Shown: positions 48,600 to 57,540, counted from the stretch's first letter. The stretch is 64,000 nucleotides of DNA from Acetivibrio mesophilus (GCF_004102745.1 NZ_RLII01000014.1:19743-83742); one strand, 5' to 3'. Notes: generated by a model not told the origin, from the sequence alone. Numbers and translations: made by a program.

Positions 48600-48895
48600 G
48601 TGACAGAAGTGACAGTTCAGTGACAGTAGTTTTGATGAACTGTCACGCTGAAAAGCGACTCGTAGCAAGGCTTTTATAGCTTAAGTGACAAAAGTGACAG
48701 AACTTTTCATTTCATACTCACAACAGCTCATAATCCTTTCCTTGTTCTCTGTACAATTCCAAACTTTATTTTTCCCGCCAAGAAGTTTGAAAGACTGTCA
48801 CTACTGTCACTTGTGGCTGGAAACCCTTGATATATGGGCTTTTTAACGGTGACAGTTGCCTGTGAGAACTGTCACTCGACTGTCACTTCTGTCAC
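48600..48895. repeat. Iteron cluster GTGACAG, both orientations
   Basis: Eleven exact copies of GTGACAG or its complement CTGTCAC occur at 48600, 48609, 48620, 48640c, 48694, 48796c, 48805c, 48849, 48869c, 48880c and 48889c, plus GTGACAA at 48685. Several are spaced 9 or 11 bases apart, near a helix turn. The cluster lies between the primase stop and the zinc-ribbon gene, about 420 bases free of credible genes. It looks like a replication origin or binding array for the primase-helicase. Confidence 0.85.
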
Positions 48896-48896
48896 C

Positions 48897-51197
48897 TTAA
48901 GCAAGAAAATCCGTACTGTCATAGCCATAAGCCTTCTTGTACTGCTCCTTTGCCTCAATAGTGAGGGTGAGGTTTTTATAATAGGTGCCTTTATTGGTAT
49001 GAACGGTCATCTCCTTAAAGGTGCAGCCGAGATGGGATGCCAATGTCTCTCTGAACTCTTTGGCTGTCTTGGCAAAGCCGTTATTGTTGTCATGGCACCA
49101 TGCCCTGTAAACATCGTAGATGCGGCTTGTTGTAGCGGAATCATTAAACTTGCCTTCTGACCGCTCGCACATACATTCCTCATAGAAGGAGATCACAGTA
49201 TTGTTCTCTGACATATATTGCTCTCTTGCAAGGCTTACACTGTCCGGTTCGGAAAAGCTGTACCCGTTTGCAATAACCAACTGCAGCGCCTTAACAGCCT
49301 TGTAGACGATGCCATCACGCTCGGCATACATTTTGTCAAGGAGTGTTTTGTTCTGCTTGTCCTTTGGAATGACATTAGGGCAGCGCACCACCATGATGCG
49401 GTCATAGACCCATTTGCCATCATCGCCGCCAAACTTGGGAAGTCTGTTCATGCAAAACCAGAGCAGCCCGTTGTAGGTGAACTCAAAGGCCTGCTGTCCT
49501 TTGAACTCGGCATATAGGCTATCGCCACCGGTTATTTTCTTAAATGTTTTCAACTCATCTACGGATAGAAAACTCATATCAGAGCTACCGGCAAGTCGTG
49601 TGCCGTAAATCGCGCCGGTGCCGAAACGCGCTTCAATCTCCTTAAGGTCGATTCCTATAAAGTTACCCTTGCCGAGCAACCGCTCTACAAGACTCTTTAG
49701 CTGAGATTTGCCGGTGTCGCCATCGCCGACAAGGAAAAGCGCTTTTTTCATTCGCCATCCCTTGATGTTGGAGATGCATACACCGATAAACTCAAGGAGC
49801 AGGTGTTCTATGGCCTTGTCTCCGTCTGTGAGGGTGCGCATATACCTGTCGAAGACCGGCGTGGGCGTTTCCCTTCCCGACCAGTTGCACGGAATCTGAA
49901 TGGTGGAGAGGATATCCGGGGAGTGTGGTAGAAGAATGGCATTATCTGCAGTGATACGGAGCAGGCCATTCCTGAAGTTGATTAAATCCTCATCGGCATT
50001 TAGCTCTTCCTGGCTAACATAATTAAGGTCAGTGGTGATATGCTGTAAAGTTTCGCTGACGATGCCCATTCTCACAAGTTCCTCGTCATAATCCGCGATG
50101 TACTGCTTGATAATGCCCATCAGCATATTGTCGGCATAGAACCGATAACAGCCGTTTTCGTAGACATATTTCAAAAGGCCCTGCTTTCCGTTATCCCTTA
50201 CAAGCACATAGCGGAGGTGCTCGCGTACGTACTTTGCAAGGAGCGGAACGCTGACATACGGCTCACCGGTCTGGCCATGAAACTTGATGAAGTACGGATG
50301 CTCCATCCTGGATTTATGGAAGGTGCCATGACAGGCATCGATACCGGCATTGATGGTAGCTTCTCTGTAATCATCACGCTCCCATTTTTCACGGTAGAGG
50401 GCAGAACTGCGGAAGATATCATCAATAGCAGCAGGATCAGGCCCAGTGCGAAAGGCAATCATGGCGCACAGTGCCGCGTCAGCCTCGGAGTGTGAGTTAT
50501 ATCCGGAGATATCTCCATCGTCATATAGTTTCTTGAACTTATCTCCGTTTTTCTGTTTGCGTAAGTTACAGACAATATCGAAATAGGTGCGGTCACCGTC
50601 ACGTTTTTGGCTGTATCTTGCTTTCTTGGACTTCCTCATGTTCTTATCGAGAGTGAGCAAGATGGCTGCTGTGCTTTCTTTGAGCGGTTCATTCAGAATC
50701 ATGTCACCAGTATAAGCTGCGAAGCGATTTGTAAGTCCGCCTATATAAAGCTCCAAATGATTGCTTGGATTTTTCATATAGTAAGCTTTATCTAGTCTGG
50801 GATTGCCGTTTTTGTCTGCATAAGTCGGTAGTTTCTCAAAATTACACTTACCGTAAATATGAATACCATTTCCGCTGACGGAACGCTCGGTATAGGAGTT
50901 AAAACGTTCAAGCAGTATCTGTACGAAGGGATCTGTGATAGGCCTGTGGTCGATGTCAAGGAAGAAGTAGCCTTTAGGTATTACAAAACCTAAACCTGCA
51001 GCGCTTTGCTTAGTCAGTGAGCTAAGTGCTTCGTCGTAGGTAACCCATGTGTGCCGGTATTTTTCATTAGTGCCTGTCGCCCCACCGCCAGCAGCAAAGG
51101 GAATTTTGTTGATACGGTCGCCATCCATTTCTTTGCGCCAAAGAAACCATATCTTCATATCCATCAGTTCCTGCATTGCGTTTGCCGTTTTGTCCAC
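48897..51197 (-). CDS. Phage/plasmid D5/P4-type primase-helicase
   Basis: 766 aa. The N-terminal part is a prim-pol-like domain with FLDIDHRP (metal-binding Asp pair) and SVSGNGIHIYG; a D5-type N domain follows. The C-terminal SF3 helicase has Walker A GDGDTGKS (about residues 486-493), then RLAGSSDMSFLS and ENNTVISF. Such proteins start replication of phages, satellites and plasmids and often bind origin repeats. Iterons lie immediately after the gene. It is the replication module of the element. Confidence 0.92.
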   Translation of the reverse strand: MDKTANAMQELMDMKIWFLWRKEMDGDRINKIPFAAGGGATGTNEKYRHTWVTYDEALSSLTKQSAAGLGFVIPKGYFFLDIDHRPITDPFVQILLERFNSYTERSVSGNGIHIYGKCNFEKLPTYADKNGNPRLDKAYYMKNPSNHLELYIGGLTNRFAAYTGDMILNEPLKESTAAILLTLDKNMRKSKKARYSQKRDGDRTYFDIVCNLRKQKNGDKFKKLYDDGDISGYNSHSEADAALCAMIAFRTGPDPAAIDDIFRSSALYREKWERDDYREATINAGIDACHGTFHKSRMEHPYFIKFHGQTGEPYVSVPLLAKYVREHLRYVLVRDNGKQGLLKYVYENGCYRFYADNMLMGIIKQYIADYDEELVRMGIVSETLQHITTDLNYVSQEELNADEDLINFRNGLLRITADNAILLPHSPDILSTIQIPCNWSGRETPTPVFDRYMRTLTDGDKAIEHLLLEFIGVCISNIKGWRMKKALFLVGDGDTGKSQLKSLVERLLGKGNFIGIDLKEIEARFGTGAIYGTRLAGSSDMSFLSVDELKTFKKITGGDSLYAEFKGQQAFEFTYNGLLWFCMNRLPKFGGDDGKWVYDRIMVVRCPNVIPKDKQNKTLLDKMYAERDGIVYKAVKALQLVIANGYSFSEPDSVSLAREQYMSENNTVISFYEECMCERSEGKFNDSATTSRIYDVYRAWCHDNNNGFAKTAKEFRETLASHLGCTFKEMTVHTNKGTYYKNLTLTIEAKEQYKKAYGYDSTDFLA

Positions 51198-51225
51198 CTC
51201 CTCTCTGCTGCATTTTGTGCTGCCA

Positions 51226-51402
51226 TTATTCGTTCGCCGAGTTTATGACCAGCCACTCCTTAAAGGCTTCAACCGGAATCAGGATTCTCGTACCAACTCG
51301 TATGACTGGAAATCCCGGCTTTTTTACAAGTTCGTAGGCCTTCGGCAGACTAATGCCCATCTGTGCCGACAGTTCCTGCACACTCATGGTCGTCTTTTCC
51401 AT
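51226..51402 (-). CDS. Excisionase/AlpA-like helix-turn-helix protein
   Basis: 58 aa from ATG at 51402 (minus), preceded by AAGGAGGAAAG; longer starts lack a ribosome site. It has an HTH_17/excisionase-type fold: MSVQELSAQMGISLPKAYELV then GFPVIRVGTRILIP. Such proteins bind arms of att sites or promoters and direct excision. It is the first gene of the minus-strand block, 28 bases before the primase. Confidence 0.85.
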   Translation of the reverse strand: MEKTTMSVQELSAQMGISLPKAYELVKKPGFPVIRVGTRILIPVEAFKEWLVINSANE

Positions 51403-51709
51403 TTTCTCTTTCCTCCTTGTCTTGATAGTTGTTTTAGTCTCTACATCCACCATTCGCTACCGTTCCTAAGGCAGCCACCTGATCGTGGTCTCCTCGTATC
51501 CGATTGCAGCAGAAGCGCTCCGGCTTTCACCATCGTGGCGGCGACGCAGCAAAAGTATCTCTTGCGGGTGGACTATTCAGTTGTCAAGGAACCGGGAATC
51601 AAGTAGTTTTACAATTTGTTCTTGTTTTTAATGTCATTGTATAATACAATGTAATCGAAGTTAAATTTTCAACGCTTACAATAACGATTACATTTAAAGG
51701 ATGATTGCC
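51403..51709. promoter_or_regulatory. Divergent control region with palindrome over a promoter
   Basis: About 300 bases with no gene. The palindrome ATTGTATAATACAAT (51636-51650) contains a TATAAT (51640-51645) whose candidate -35 is TTGTTC (51616-51621, 18-base spacer). This looks like a repressor-controlled promoter for the plus-strand gene at 51710. The outer part near 51454-51600 is GC-richer and unassigned. Confidence 0.55.
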
Positions 51710-52693
51710 ATGAAAAAACTACCGGTAGAAAATCTCGGTTTCGTTGAAATTGGCGGCGTTGGCGAGATGATATATAGGGCTGTGCGATTTCCCGAGTATG
51801 TTCCGGACTATGAAGATGAAGGTGAAATAATCAAGCCTATTTTCACAGGTCTTCATGCTCCGGAAAGTGGTACTGATTATTCCTTGACCGGTCAAGACCT
51901 GTTGGTCAGCCTGTGTAATCTTTATGGCAAATTAAATAACCCAGACAGCACTGAGTCGATTTCAGATGCCATCTGGGATTGGTGTAGAAACAATATTCAT
52001 CCATATGATATTGATAGTCTCTGCGAAATCCTCGAAAGCGAGAAGTTTGCACATATCACTTACAGGGAGATTATTCAGAACGATGCTACTTTCAGCATAA
52101 AACGATTCATAAAGGATTTATGCGATCTTGGGACGGTCTTTGAACTGTACTTTGCATTGCAAAGGGCCAAGTATCATTATCAAGCGGAATATGCCAGAAA
52201 CTTCTATTATGAAGGCAGATTATGTGATAGCCTTGCCTTCCTTGAAAAATATAGAAAATATGAAAACGATAAGGAATATTTAGAGCGCATCGTAGCTGAC
52301 TACGATGACCGTATAATGCAAATGATTGATATGTTCCCGGACTTTCGAATGAGGCTGAAGTTAGATAAGAAATCCGGCAAGATGATGTTCGGCGCAGATG
52401 TGAAGTCTGTCTTTGATATTTGTTGGTATACCTTTTCAAGAATAGTTGCCGATGTCGCACCGCCGGTTGATGAAGATCCGGACTATATGTATTCTCAAGG
52501 CTCTATACTTTCTTGCCTTGCTTGTGGGAAATACTTTGTACGACATTCAAGCCGCCAACTATATTGCGATAGTTGGGACTGTCAAGCTGAGCGTAATCGT
52601 AGGAACAGACGAGCCAGCTATGCTCGCAAGAAGGCTGCTGAAGTAAGTTCGCCGAAGCCTTCAATTCCATTCTGGAGTATCGAGAAGAACTAA
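51710..52693 (+). CDS. DUF6076-like protein with C-terminal zinc finger
   Basis: 327 aa from ATG 51710, with AAAGGATG upstream. The N-terminal ~250 residues are helical and of no known function. Near the end CLACGKYFVRHSSRQLYCD followed by C-x-A-E-R-N-R-R is a zinc-finger-like knuckle seen in CGNR/DUF6076 proteins, often regulators. It is transcribed away from the excisionase-like gene. Its last ~15 residues overlap, in another frame, a truncated recombinase at 52642, so the natural C-terminus was probably altered by a deletion junction. Confidence 0.7.
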   Translation: MKKLPVENLGFVEIGGVGEMIYRAVRFPEYVPDYEDEGEIIKPIFTGLHAPESGTDYSLTGQDLLVSLCNLYGKLNNPDSTESISDAIWDWCRNNIHPYDIDSLCEILESEKFAHITYREIIQNDATFSIKRFIKDLCDLGTVFELYFALQRAKYHYQAEYARNFYYEGRLCDSLAFLEKYRKYENDKEYLERIVADYDDRIMQMIDMFPDFRMRLKLDKKSGKMMFGADVKSVFDICWYTFSRIVADVAPPVDEDPDYMYSQGSILSCLACGKYFVRHSSRQLYCDSWDCQAERNRRNRRASYARKKAAEVSSPKPSIPFWSIEKN

Positions 52694-53100
52694 TTGCCAA
52701 CTGCCATTTAGCTCAAGAGCCCCTCTGTGATTGTTCAGACATTGATGCTGAACTTGATGAACTGCACCGTGAAATGAAAGTGGTCGCGGAGCTCTCGCGA
52801 AAGGCCCTATACAAAAATGCCCATGTTGATATAAGTCTGATTGAATGGCAAGAACGTAATAATGGATATCTGGAAAGGCATCGCAATGCAACGGAGCGTG
52901 TCGCTGAACCAGAGGAGTTGAAGCGGGAAAAGCAAAGTAAAAGAAAAACGCTTGAAAGTTTTATACGAAATCTAGAGTCCTGTGATATCCTTAAGGAATT
53001 TGACGAGCGAATCTGGATTGCAGCAATCGATAAGGTTACCGTCCAGCAGGACGGGGCATTGGTATTTATTTTCAAGGATGGCATAGAGATAGGTAAATAG
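52642..53100 (+). pseudogene. C-terminal remnant of a second large serine recombinase
   Basis: A frame from 52642 reads SKFAEAFNSILEYREELI, then CSDIDAELDELHREM and VERHRNATERV-like coiled-coil residues, ending FIRNLESCDILKEFDERIW... GIEIGK. This matches the coiled-coil tail and C-terminal strand of large serine recombinases. The catalytic domain is absent, so it is dead. It is read on the plus strand, opposite to the intact recombinase at 45061, and marks an older or neighbouring integration. Confidence 0.7.
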
Positions 53101-53138
53101 AAACATTACCTAAATAGACTCCGTACCTAAGATGATGG

Positions 53139-53177
53139 CCACTGATCAAGGTAAAAACTTCCTTGATCAGTGGTTTT
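53139..53177 (+). terminator. Terminator after the recombinase remnant
   Basis: CCACTGATCAAGG (53139-53151) pairs perfectly with CCTTGATCAGTGG (53161-53173), followed by TTTTA. Confidence 0.85.
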
Positions 53178-53268
53178 ACATTATACAAGAATCATACAAA
53201 TGTATAGACAAAATAGATGCAGATGTATAAAATAATATTTGCATTAAAAAATCATTGAGGTGAAAAAC

Positions 53269-53670
53269 ATGGAGATAAATATAGACAGCCTTATATCGTT
53301 TGATGCATTGCATTCTGATCTTGAGCATGTATTTACAGTCGTTGAAAAGAACCGAAAGGTTGTCCTGCTTAAGGATAATAGGCCTGCGTATGTTATACTA
53401 AAGTTTGATGAACAGTCTATCAATTTAGGGACAACCTCTGGAAAAGAAAAAATCTACACACTTCAAGAGGCTATGAGGATCGTCCTTGAAGAGGCCGATG
53501 ACAAAACGATGCATGCTTCAAAACTAGCGGATAAGATATATGACCGCAGATTGTATTTGCAAAAGAACGGTAAAAAGGCACAGTATACCCAGATTAGAGC
53601 GCGTTGCGGGCATTACCCGGAAATGTTTGAAGCGCTCTCCGGCAACTATATTAAATTGAAGCAGCAGTAA
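53269..53670 (+). CDS. Phd/YefM-like domain fused to HARE-HTH domain
   Basis: 133 aa from ATG 53269, preceded by TGAGGTG; GTG 53260 is less likely. Residues 1-55 resemble the Phd/YefM antitoxin fold (EKNRKVVLLKDNRPAYVIL). Residues ~65-133 match the HARE-HTH winged-helix domain (TLQEAMRIVLEEADDKTMH, then YTQIRARCGHYPEMFEAL). HARE-HTH is found in restriction and chromatin-linked proteins and sigma factors. No toxin gene follows, so it may be a stand-alone DNA-binding regulator. Fusion is unusual. Confidence 0.75.
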   Translation: MEINIDSLISFDALHSDLEHVFTVVEKNRKVVLLKDNRPAYVILKFDEQSINLGTTSGKEKIYTLQEAMRIVLEEADDKTMHASKLADKIYDRRLYLQKNGKKAQYTQIRARCGHYPEMFEALSGNYIKLKQQ

Positions 53671-53730
53671 GTATTATAAAGGGCTAATGTTATCACAGAA
53701 TGTTATTAAAAACGGGGGAGGAAGTTTGTT

Positions 53731-54081
53731 ATGAAAGGTATTATCAAAGGGCAAGTTCATACCCATAAAGCGCCTGACGGTACGGAGTATTTACATAGCC
53801 ATGACAATGAGCATAAACATGTTCATCAAAATACAAAAATGGTATTAAACCGATTATCCCGAGCAAGTGGACATCTGGAATCCGTAAAACGAATGGTTGA
53901 GGACGGAAGAGATTGTAGCGAAGTCCTAATCCAATTATCTGCAGTTATCTCTGCACTGAGCAATACAGGCAAGGTAATTTTAAAGGACCATATGGAGCAT
54001 TGTATTGTGGATGCTGTCGAATTGGGTGATAAAGCTGCTATTGATAATCTCGCTAAAGCAATTGATCGTTTTATTAAGTAA
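53731..54081 (+). CDS. CsoR/FrmR-family metal-sensing repressor with His-rich N-terminal arm
   Basis: 116 aa, GGAGGAAG upstream. The core has Cys62, His87 and Cys91, the exact C-x24-H-x3-C spacing of copper sensor CsoR and nickel sensor InrS. Seven His occupy residues 10-32 (H10, 12, 22, 24, 28, 30 and 32), an arm not usual in CsoR. It would bind DNA without metal and release it with metal. Two G-tract operators lie just downstream, before the transport operon. Copper or nickel are the best guesses. Confidence 0.88.
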   Translation: MKGIIKGQVHTHKAPDGTEYLHSHDNEHKHVHQNTKMVLNRLSRASGHLESVKRMVEDGRDCSEVLIQLSAVISALSNTGKVILKDHMEHCIVDAVELGDKAAIDNLAKAIDRFIK

Positions 54082-54106
54082 ACTAAGCGGCATTGAATAT
54101 TTTCAT

Positions 54107-54130
54107 ATAACCCTATCCGGGGGATAGCTA
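54107..54130 (+). promoter_or_regulatory. Candidate CsoR-type operator 1
   Basis: CTATCCGGGGGATAG (54113-54127) is an inverted repeat CTATCC/GGATAG with a central G-run, the general form of CsoR/RcnR-family operators. It lies 25 bases after the sensor gene. Confidence 0.5.
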
Positions 54131-54177
54131 CTAGAAAAATGATAAGTACGAACCGTGCTGTTTACTGCAACACTATG

Positions 54178-54217
54178 AAAATGCGCATTTTTGAAGAAAT
54201 CAAAGATGCGCATTTTT
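54178..54217 (+). terminator. Terminator after the CsoR-family gene
   Basis: AAATGCGCATTTTTGA and TCAAAGATGCGCATTTTT fold into a long stem with loop AGAAA and a T-run at the end. Confidence 0.8.
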
Positions 54218-54233
54218 CTATCCCCCTTGCGGG
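54218..54233 (+). promoter_or_regulatory. Candidate CsoR-type operator 2
   Basis: CTATCCCCCTTGCGGG has the same CTATCCC half-site as operator 1 and a G-tract arm, just after the terminator and 90 bases before the methyltransferase gene. Confidence 0.4.
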
Positions 54234-54321
54234 CTTGTGGGACATTCTGTTTTGATATAAACTTGGTTTTGTCATTATTTATGGGGAATCTTGGTATCCT
54301 TACTGATAAGGTGGTGTTTTT

Positions 54322-55134
54322 GTGGATATAAATGAAATCCGGGAAAAATGGAGTCTAAAGCAAAAAAACAAACAAGCCAGTGTTGACATGTGGAACTCGA
54401 TGGCAGAGAGTTTCGGTGATTTTGTTCTGCCAAATTTTAAGGACAATCCCTTTTTAAAGTTATTAGAAGCAAAAAATATGCTGAAGCAGGATGGGCTTGC
54501 CCTGGATGTGGGTTGCGGGGCAGGAAAATATGCTTTGGCTATAGCCGGATGTTTTCGTCATGTAACCGGGGTGGATCTGTCTCCTGAGATGATTAATATC
54601 GCCAAACAAAAGGCTTTGGATTACAAAATCCAAAACATTGATTTTTACTGTGGAGATTGGCATGATTTGGATATTAAAAAATCCGGATACTTACATAAAT
54701 TTGATTTGGTATTTGCTCATATGACACCAGCTATCCAGAGTGGGGATACCTTTGAGAAGCTATCCGCAGCATCTAAAGGCTGGTGTGTGTTAGCCAAACC
54801 AATTAAACGAACAGACCCAGTTTCTGATGCCATTAAAGAGTTGGTTGGCATTAGTGAGCGTAGAGAAAGCTGTGATGAGGAAATTTTGTTTGCCTTTGAA
54901 ATGTTATGGCGACAGGGATATCTTCCACAACTGGAGTATGAAAAACAGGTCTGGAATATGAAAAAAACTCTTGATGAGGCTTATGGATTATATGTTAACC
55001 GGGTTAAAACTTATCAAGATATTACTTTGTCAGAAGAAGAAAAGATTAGAGCTTATTTGAAAACTTTAGCCCGAGATGGATTTATTTATGAAGATGTGGA
55101 AACAACCATAGTAACTTTATTTTGGCGGGTTTAA
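54322..55134 (+). CDS. Class I SAM-dependent methyltransferase of a metal-uptake operon
   Basis: 270 aa, GTG start with AAGGTGGTG upstream. Rossmann motif I is LALDVGCGAGKYALAIAG, with VTGVDLSPEMINIAKQKA and FDLVFAHMTPAI further on. Substrate unknown. It is the first gene of a run with fmdE-like, transporter and flavodoxin genes, so it may modify a metal ligand (metallophore) or a protein. Alternatively it methylates an unrelated small molecule. Confidence 0.85.
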   Translation: MDINEIREKWSLKQKNKQASVDMWNSMAESFGDFVLPNFKDNPFLKLLEAKNMLKQDGLALDVGCGAGKYALAIAGCFRHVTGVDLSPEMINIAKQKALDYKIQNIDFYCGDWHDLDIKKSGYLHKFDLVFAHMTPAIQSGDTFEKLSAASKGWCVLAKPIKRTDPVSDAIKELVGISERRESCDEEILFAFEMLWRQGYLPQLEYEKQVWNMKKTLDEAYGLYVNRVKTYQDITLSEEEKIRAYLKTLARDGFIYEDVETTIVTLFWRV

Positions 55135-55158
55135 TCAGTTGATAAAAGGAGATGGATT

Positions 55159-55683
55159 ATGGGTAAAACGGATTGGCAAAAAGCGGTGGAGTTTCACGGG
55201 CATTCCTGTCCTGGACTTGCAATAGGTTTTAAAGCTGTCAAAGCAGCACAAGAAAAGATGGGCATTGCTTTTTCCTCAGATGAAGAAGTGGTCTGCGTCA
55301 CTGAAAATGATGCCTGCGGTGTTGATGCTATCCAGTTGCTCACGGGCTGTAGTATTGGCAAGGGGAATTTGATTTATAGGGGTACGGGTAAAATGGCTTT
55401 CAGCTTTTTTAACAGAAAGAACGGCGAAAGCTTGCGAGTGATTATTAAACCTTTTAAAGGGGAAATGGACAGGGAAGAACGCCAGGAATATATTCTAAAC
55501 TCACCGGTAGATGAGATATTTGATTTCATGAAGCCTACTTTCCGTTTGCCTGAGACAGCAAGAATTTTTACTTCTGTTGTCTGTGAATCCTGCGGGGAAA
55601 GTGCACCGGAGCACAAAATGCGATTGCAGGACGGTAAGAAAGTTTGCTTGGATTGTTTTAAGGAATATAGTAGAGGATGGTAG
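55159..55683 (+). CDS. FmdE-family protein with C-terminal zinc ribbon
   Basis: 174 aa. It has the FmdE domain start EFHGHSCPGLAIGFKAV, VTENDACGVDAIQ and the ribbon VCESCGESAP with CLDCFKEY (two CxxC pairs). FmdE is named after a subunit region of formylmethanofuran dehydrogenase; free-standing FmdE proteins occur widely near metal transporters and bind metal. GAGATGG precedes the ATG. It lies 24 bases after the methyltransferase. Confidence 0.9.
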   Translation: MGKTDWQKAVEFHGHSCPGLAIGFKAVKAAQEKMGIAFSSDEEVVCVTENDACGVDAIQLLTGCSIGKGNLIYRGTGKMAFSFFNRKNGESLRVIIKPFKGEMDREERQEYILNSPVDEIFDFMKPTFRLPETARIFTSVVCESCGESAPEHKMRLQDGKKVCLDCFKEYSRGW

Positions 55684-55696
55684 TAAAGCCAAAGGG

Positions 55697-56791
55697 ATGG
55701 GAAAATTGAAAAATCAAACAAATACTAACTATAGTATTAACGAGACGGATATATACCTGAGATATACAGGAAGAAAAAAGCTGGTTCTTGTTGTGCTGGT
55801 ATGTTTAATAATTTTAGTAGCGATAGTTGCAGTGAATGCTGGTTCGATGAATTTAAATCTGTATCAGGTTATCCAATCGATTTTGGGAAATGGCAGTAAT
55901 GTATCGGATGTCGTGATCTGGCGGATTCGTCTGCCTAGGATATTGGCGGCAATTATTGCTGGCGCAGGACTATCGGTCGCCGGTTGTGTCATGCAAAACA
56001 ATCTCAGAAATCCGCTGGCTTCACCATCCACCCTTGGCATATCCAATGCTGCAGCTTTTGGAGCTAATTTGGCCATTATTGTTTTTGGTGCAGGCAGTAT
56101 TTCAAGTACTAGTACAGACGCAGTAACCATCAACAATCCATATTTGGTAACGGTTTCCGCTTTTGTTTGTTCAATGATAGCTACGATGGTTATTCTGCTT
56201 TTGGCTAGAATACGGAGTTTTTCACCCGAGGCAATGGTTCTTTCTGGTGTGGCGCTGAGTTCACTATTTTCTGCAGGAACAATCCTAATCCAATATTTTG
56301 CCCAGGATTTTCAGATTGCCGCAGTAGTATTCTGGACATTTGGCGACCTGGGGAGGATCGCTTGGCCTGAAGTTTCTATTTTAACCTGTCTTATCGGCGT
56401 AGCATTCATCTATTTTATGTTCAAAAGATGGGACTACAACGCTCTGGACAGCGGAGAAGAAACGGCTAAAAGTCTGGGGGTAAATGTGGAAAGAGTCAGA
56501 CAGGGAGGAATGTTAGTATCGTCTCTGATTGCGGCTGTTGCTGTTTCTTTTTTAGGCATTATTGGTTTTATCGGTCTTGTTGGTCCCCAAATTATGCGGA
56601 GAATTATTGGAGGGGATCACCGTTATCTGATACCTGCCTCGGCGTTGATGGGTTCACTACTATTGCTTATTTCGGATACTATGGCTAGAACAATGGTGGC
56701 TCCTGTAGTGCTTCCTGTCGGGGCTATTACCTCTTTCTTTGGAGCACCATTGTTTCTTTATTTGCTGGTAAGGGGGTATCAAAAGAAATGA
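55697..56791 (+). CDS. FecCD/BtuC-family ABC transporter permease
   Basis: 364 aa from ATG 55697; TTG 55706 behind AAAGGGATGGG is also possible. About ten membrane segments. The FecCD signature is RLPRILAAIIAGAGLSVAGCVMQ, then RNPLASPSTLGIS and a late GFIGLVGPQIMRRIIGGDHRYLIP. This type imports iron-siderophore, heme or vitamin B12-type complexes. The start overlaps the previous gene only in the longer reading. The next gene starts in the same four-base overlap. Confidence 0.92.
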   Translation: MGKLKNQTNTNYSINETDIYLRYTGRKKLVLVVLVCLIILVAIVAVNAGSMNLNLYQVIQSILGNGSNVSDVVIWRIRLPRILAAIIAGAGLSVAGCVMQNNLRNPLASPSTLGISNAAAFGANLAIIVFGAGSISSTSTDAVTINNPYLVTVSAFVCSMIATMVILLLARIRSFSPEAMVLSGVALSSLFSAGTILIQYFAQDFQIAAVVFWTFGDLGRIAWPEVSILTCLIGVAFIYFMFKRWDYNALDSGEETAKSLGVNVERVRQGGMLVSSLIAAVAVSFLGIIGFIGLVGPQIMRRIIGGDHRYLIPASALMGSLLLLISDTMARTMVAPVVLPVGAITSFFGAPLFLYLLVRGYQKK

Positions 56792-57540
56792 TCTTATCGG
56801 TTAATGAACTGGCTTTTACTTATCCCAGCCATTCAGTTTTACAGGAGATTAACTTCTCTATTTGCAAGGGGAAATTTCTTGCCGTTCTTGGTGTTAATGG
56901 CGCTGGGAAGTCCACCCTCTTAAAATGCATCAATCGGGTTTTAAAGCCTTGTGCAGGTGCTGTTTTTATTCAGAACGACGAGATAGGCAAACTCAGTCAA
57001 AGAGAAATTGCTAAAAGAATTGGTTATGTGGCCCAGCGCCAAGAAAGTGTCTGTATGACAGTTTATGATGCAGTGCTACTGGGGAGAAAACCCTATATCC
57101 AATGGGAGGCTTCCAAGAAGGATCTTGAAATTACCCATAAAGCTTTAAAAATGCTTGAGTTGGAGGAATACTCCTTAAGGTACCTGAATGAATTAAGCGG
57201 TGGAGAACAGCAAAAAGTGGTCATAGCCAGAGCGTTGGCTCAAGAGCCGAATCTTCTTCTACTAGACGAGCCAACCAGTAGTCTGGATCTAAAGAATCAA
57301 CTTGAAGTTGTTAGGATTATTAAAAGAGTTGTCAGAAACCAGCAAATCGGTGCGGTGGTCAGCATGCATGATTTGAATCTGGCCATTCGCTTTGCTGATA
57401 AGTTCCTGTTATTGAAAAATGGTGAGGTTTTTGCCGCCGGCGGATTGGAAGTGATGACTCCGGAAAATATCGAAAGCGTTTACTCGATATCGGTTAAAGT
57501 CAAAGAAATCGATGGCATTCCGGTTGTGGTTCCGGTATAG
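56788..57540 (+). CDS. ABC transporter ATPase (FecE/BtuD family)
   Basis: 250 aa. Walker A GVNGAGKST, ABC signature LSGGEQQKVVIARAL, Walker B LLLLDEPTSSLD and H-loop VSMHDLNLAIRF are all intact. It powers the permease before it. The ATG overlaps the permease stop by four bases (ATGA type), a sign of coupling. Confidence 0.95.
   Translation: MILSVNELAFTYPSHSVLQEINFSICKGKFLAVLGVNGAGKSTLLKCINRVLKPCAGAVFIQNDEIGKLSQREIAKRIGYVAQRQESVCMTVYDAVLLGRKPYIQWEASKKDLEITHKALKMLELEEYSLRYLNELSGGEQQKVVIARALAQEPNLLLLDEPTSSLDLKNQLEVVRIIKRVVRNQQIGAVVSMHDLNLAIRFADKFLLLKNGEVFAAGGLEVMTPENIESVYSISVKVKEIDGIPVVVPV

Noticed and set aside
48474..48668. Minus-strand frame of 64 codons inside the iteron region
   Set aside because: It includes the repeated GTGACAG motifs and lacks homology; the repeats explain the sequence better.
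48600..48895. Iteron array considered as a CRISPR
   Set aside because: The repeats are only seven bases, occur in both orientations and have irregular short spacing; there are no cas genes.
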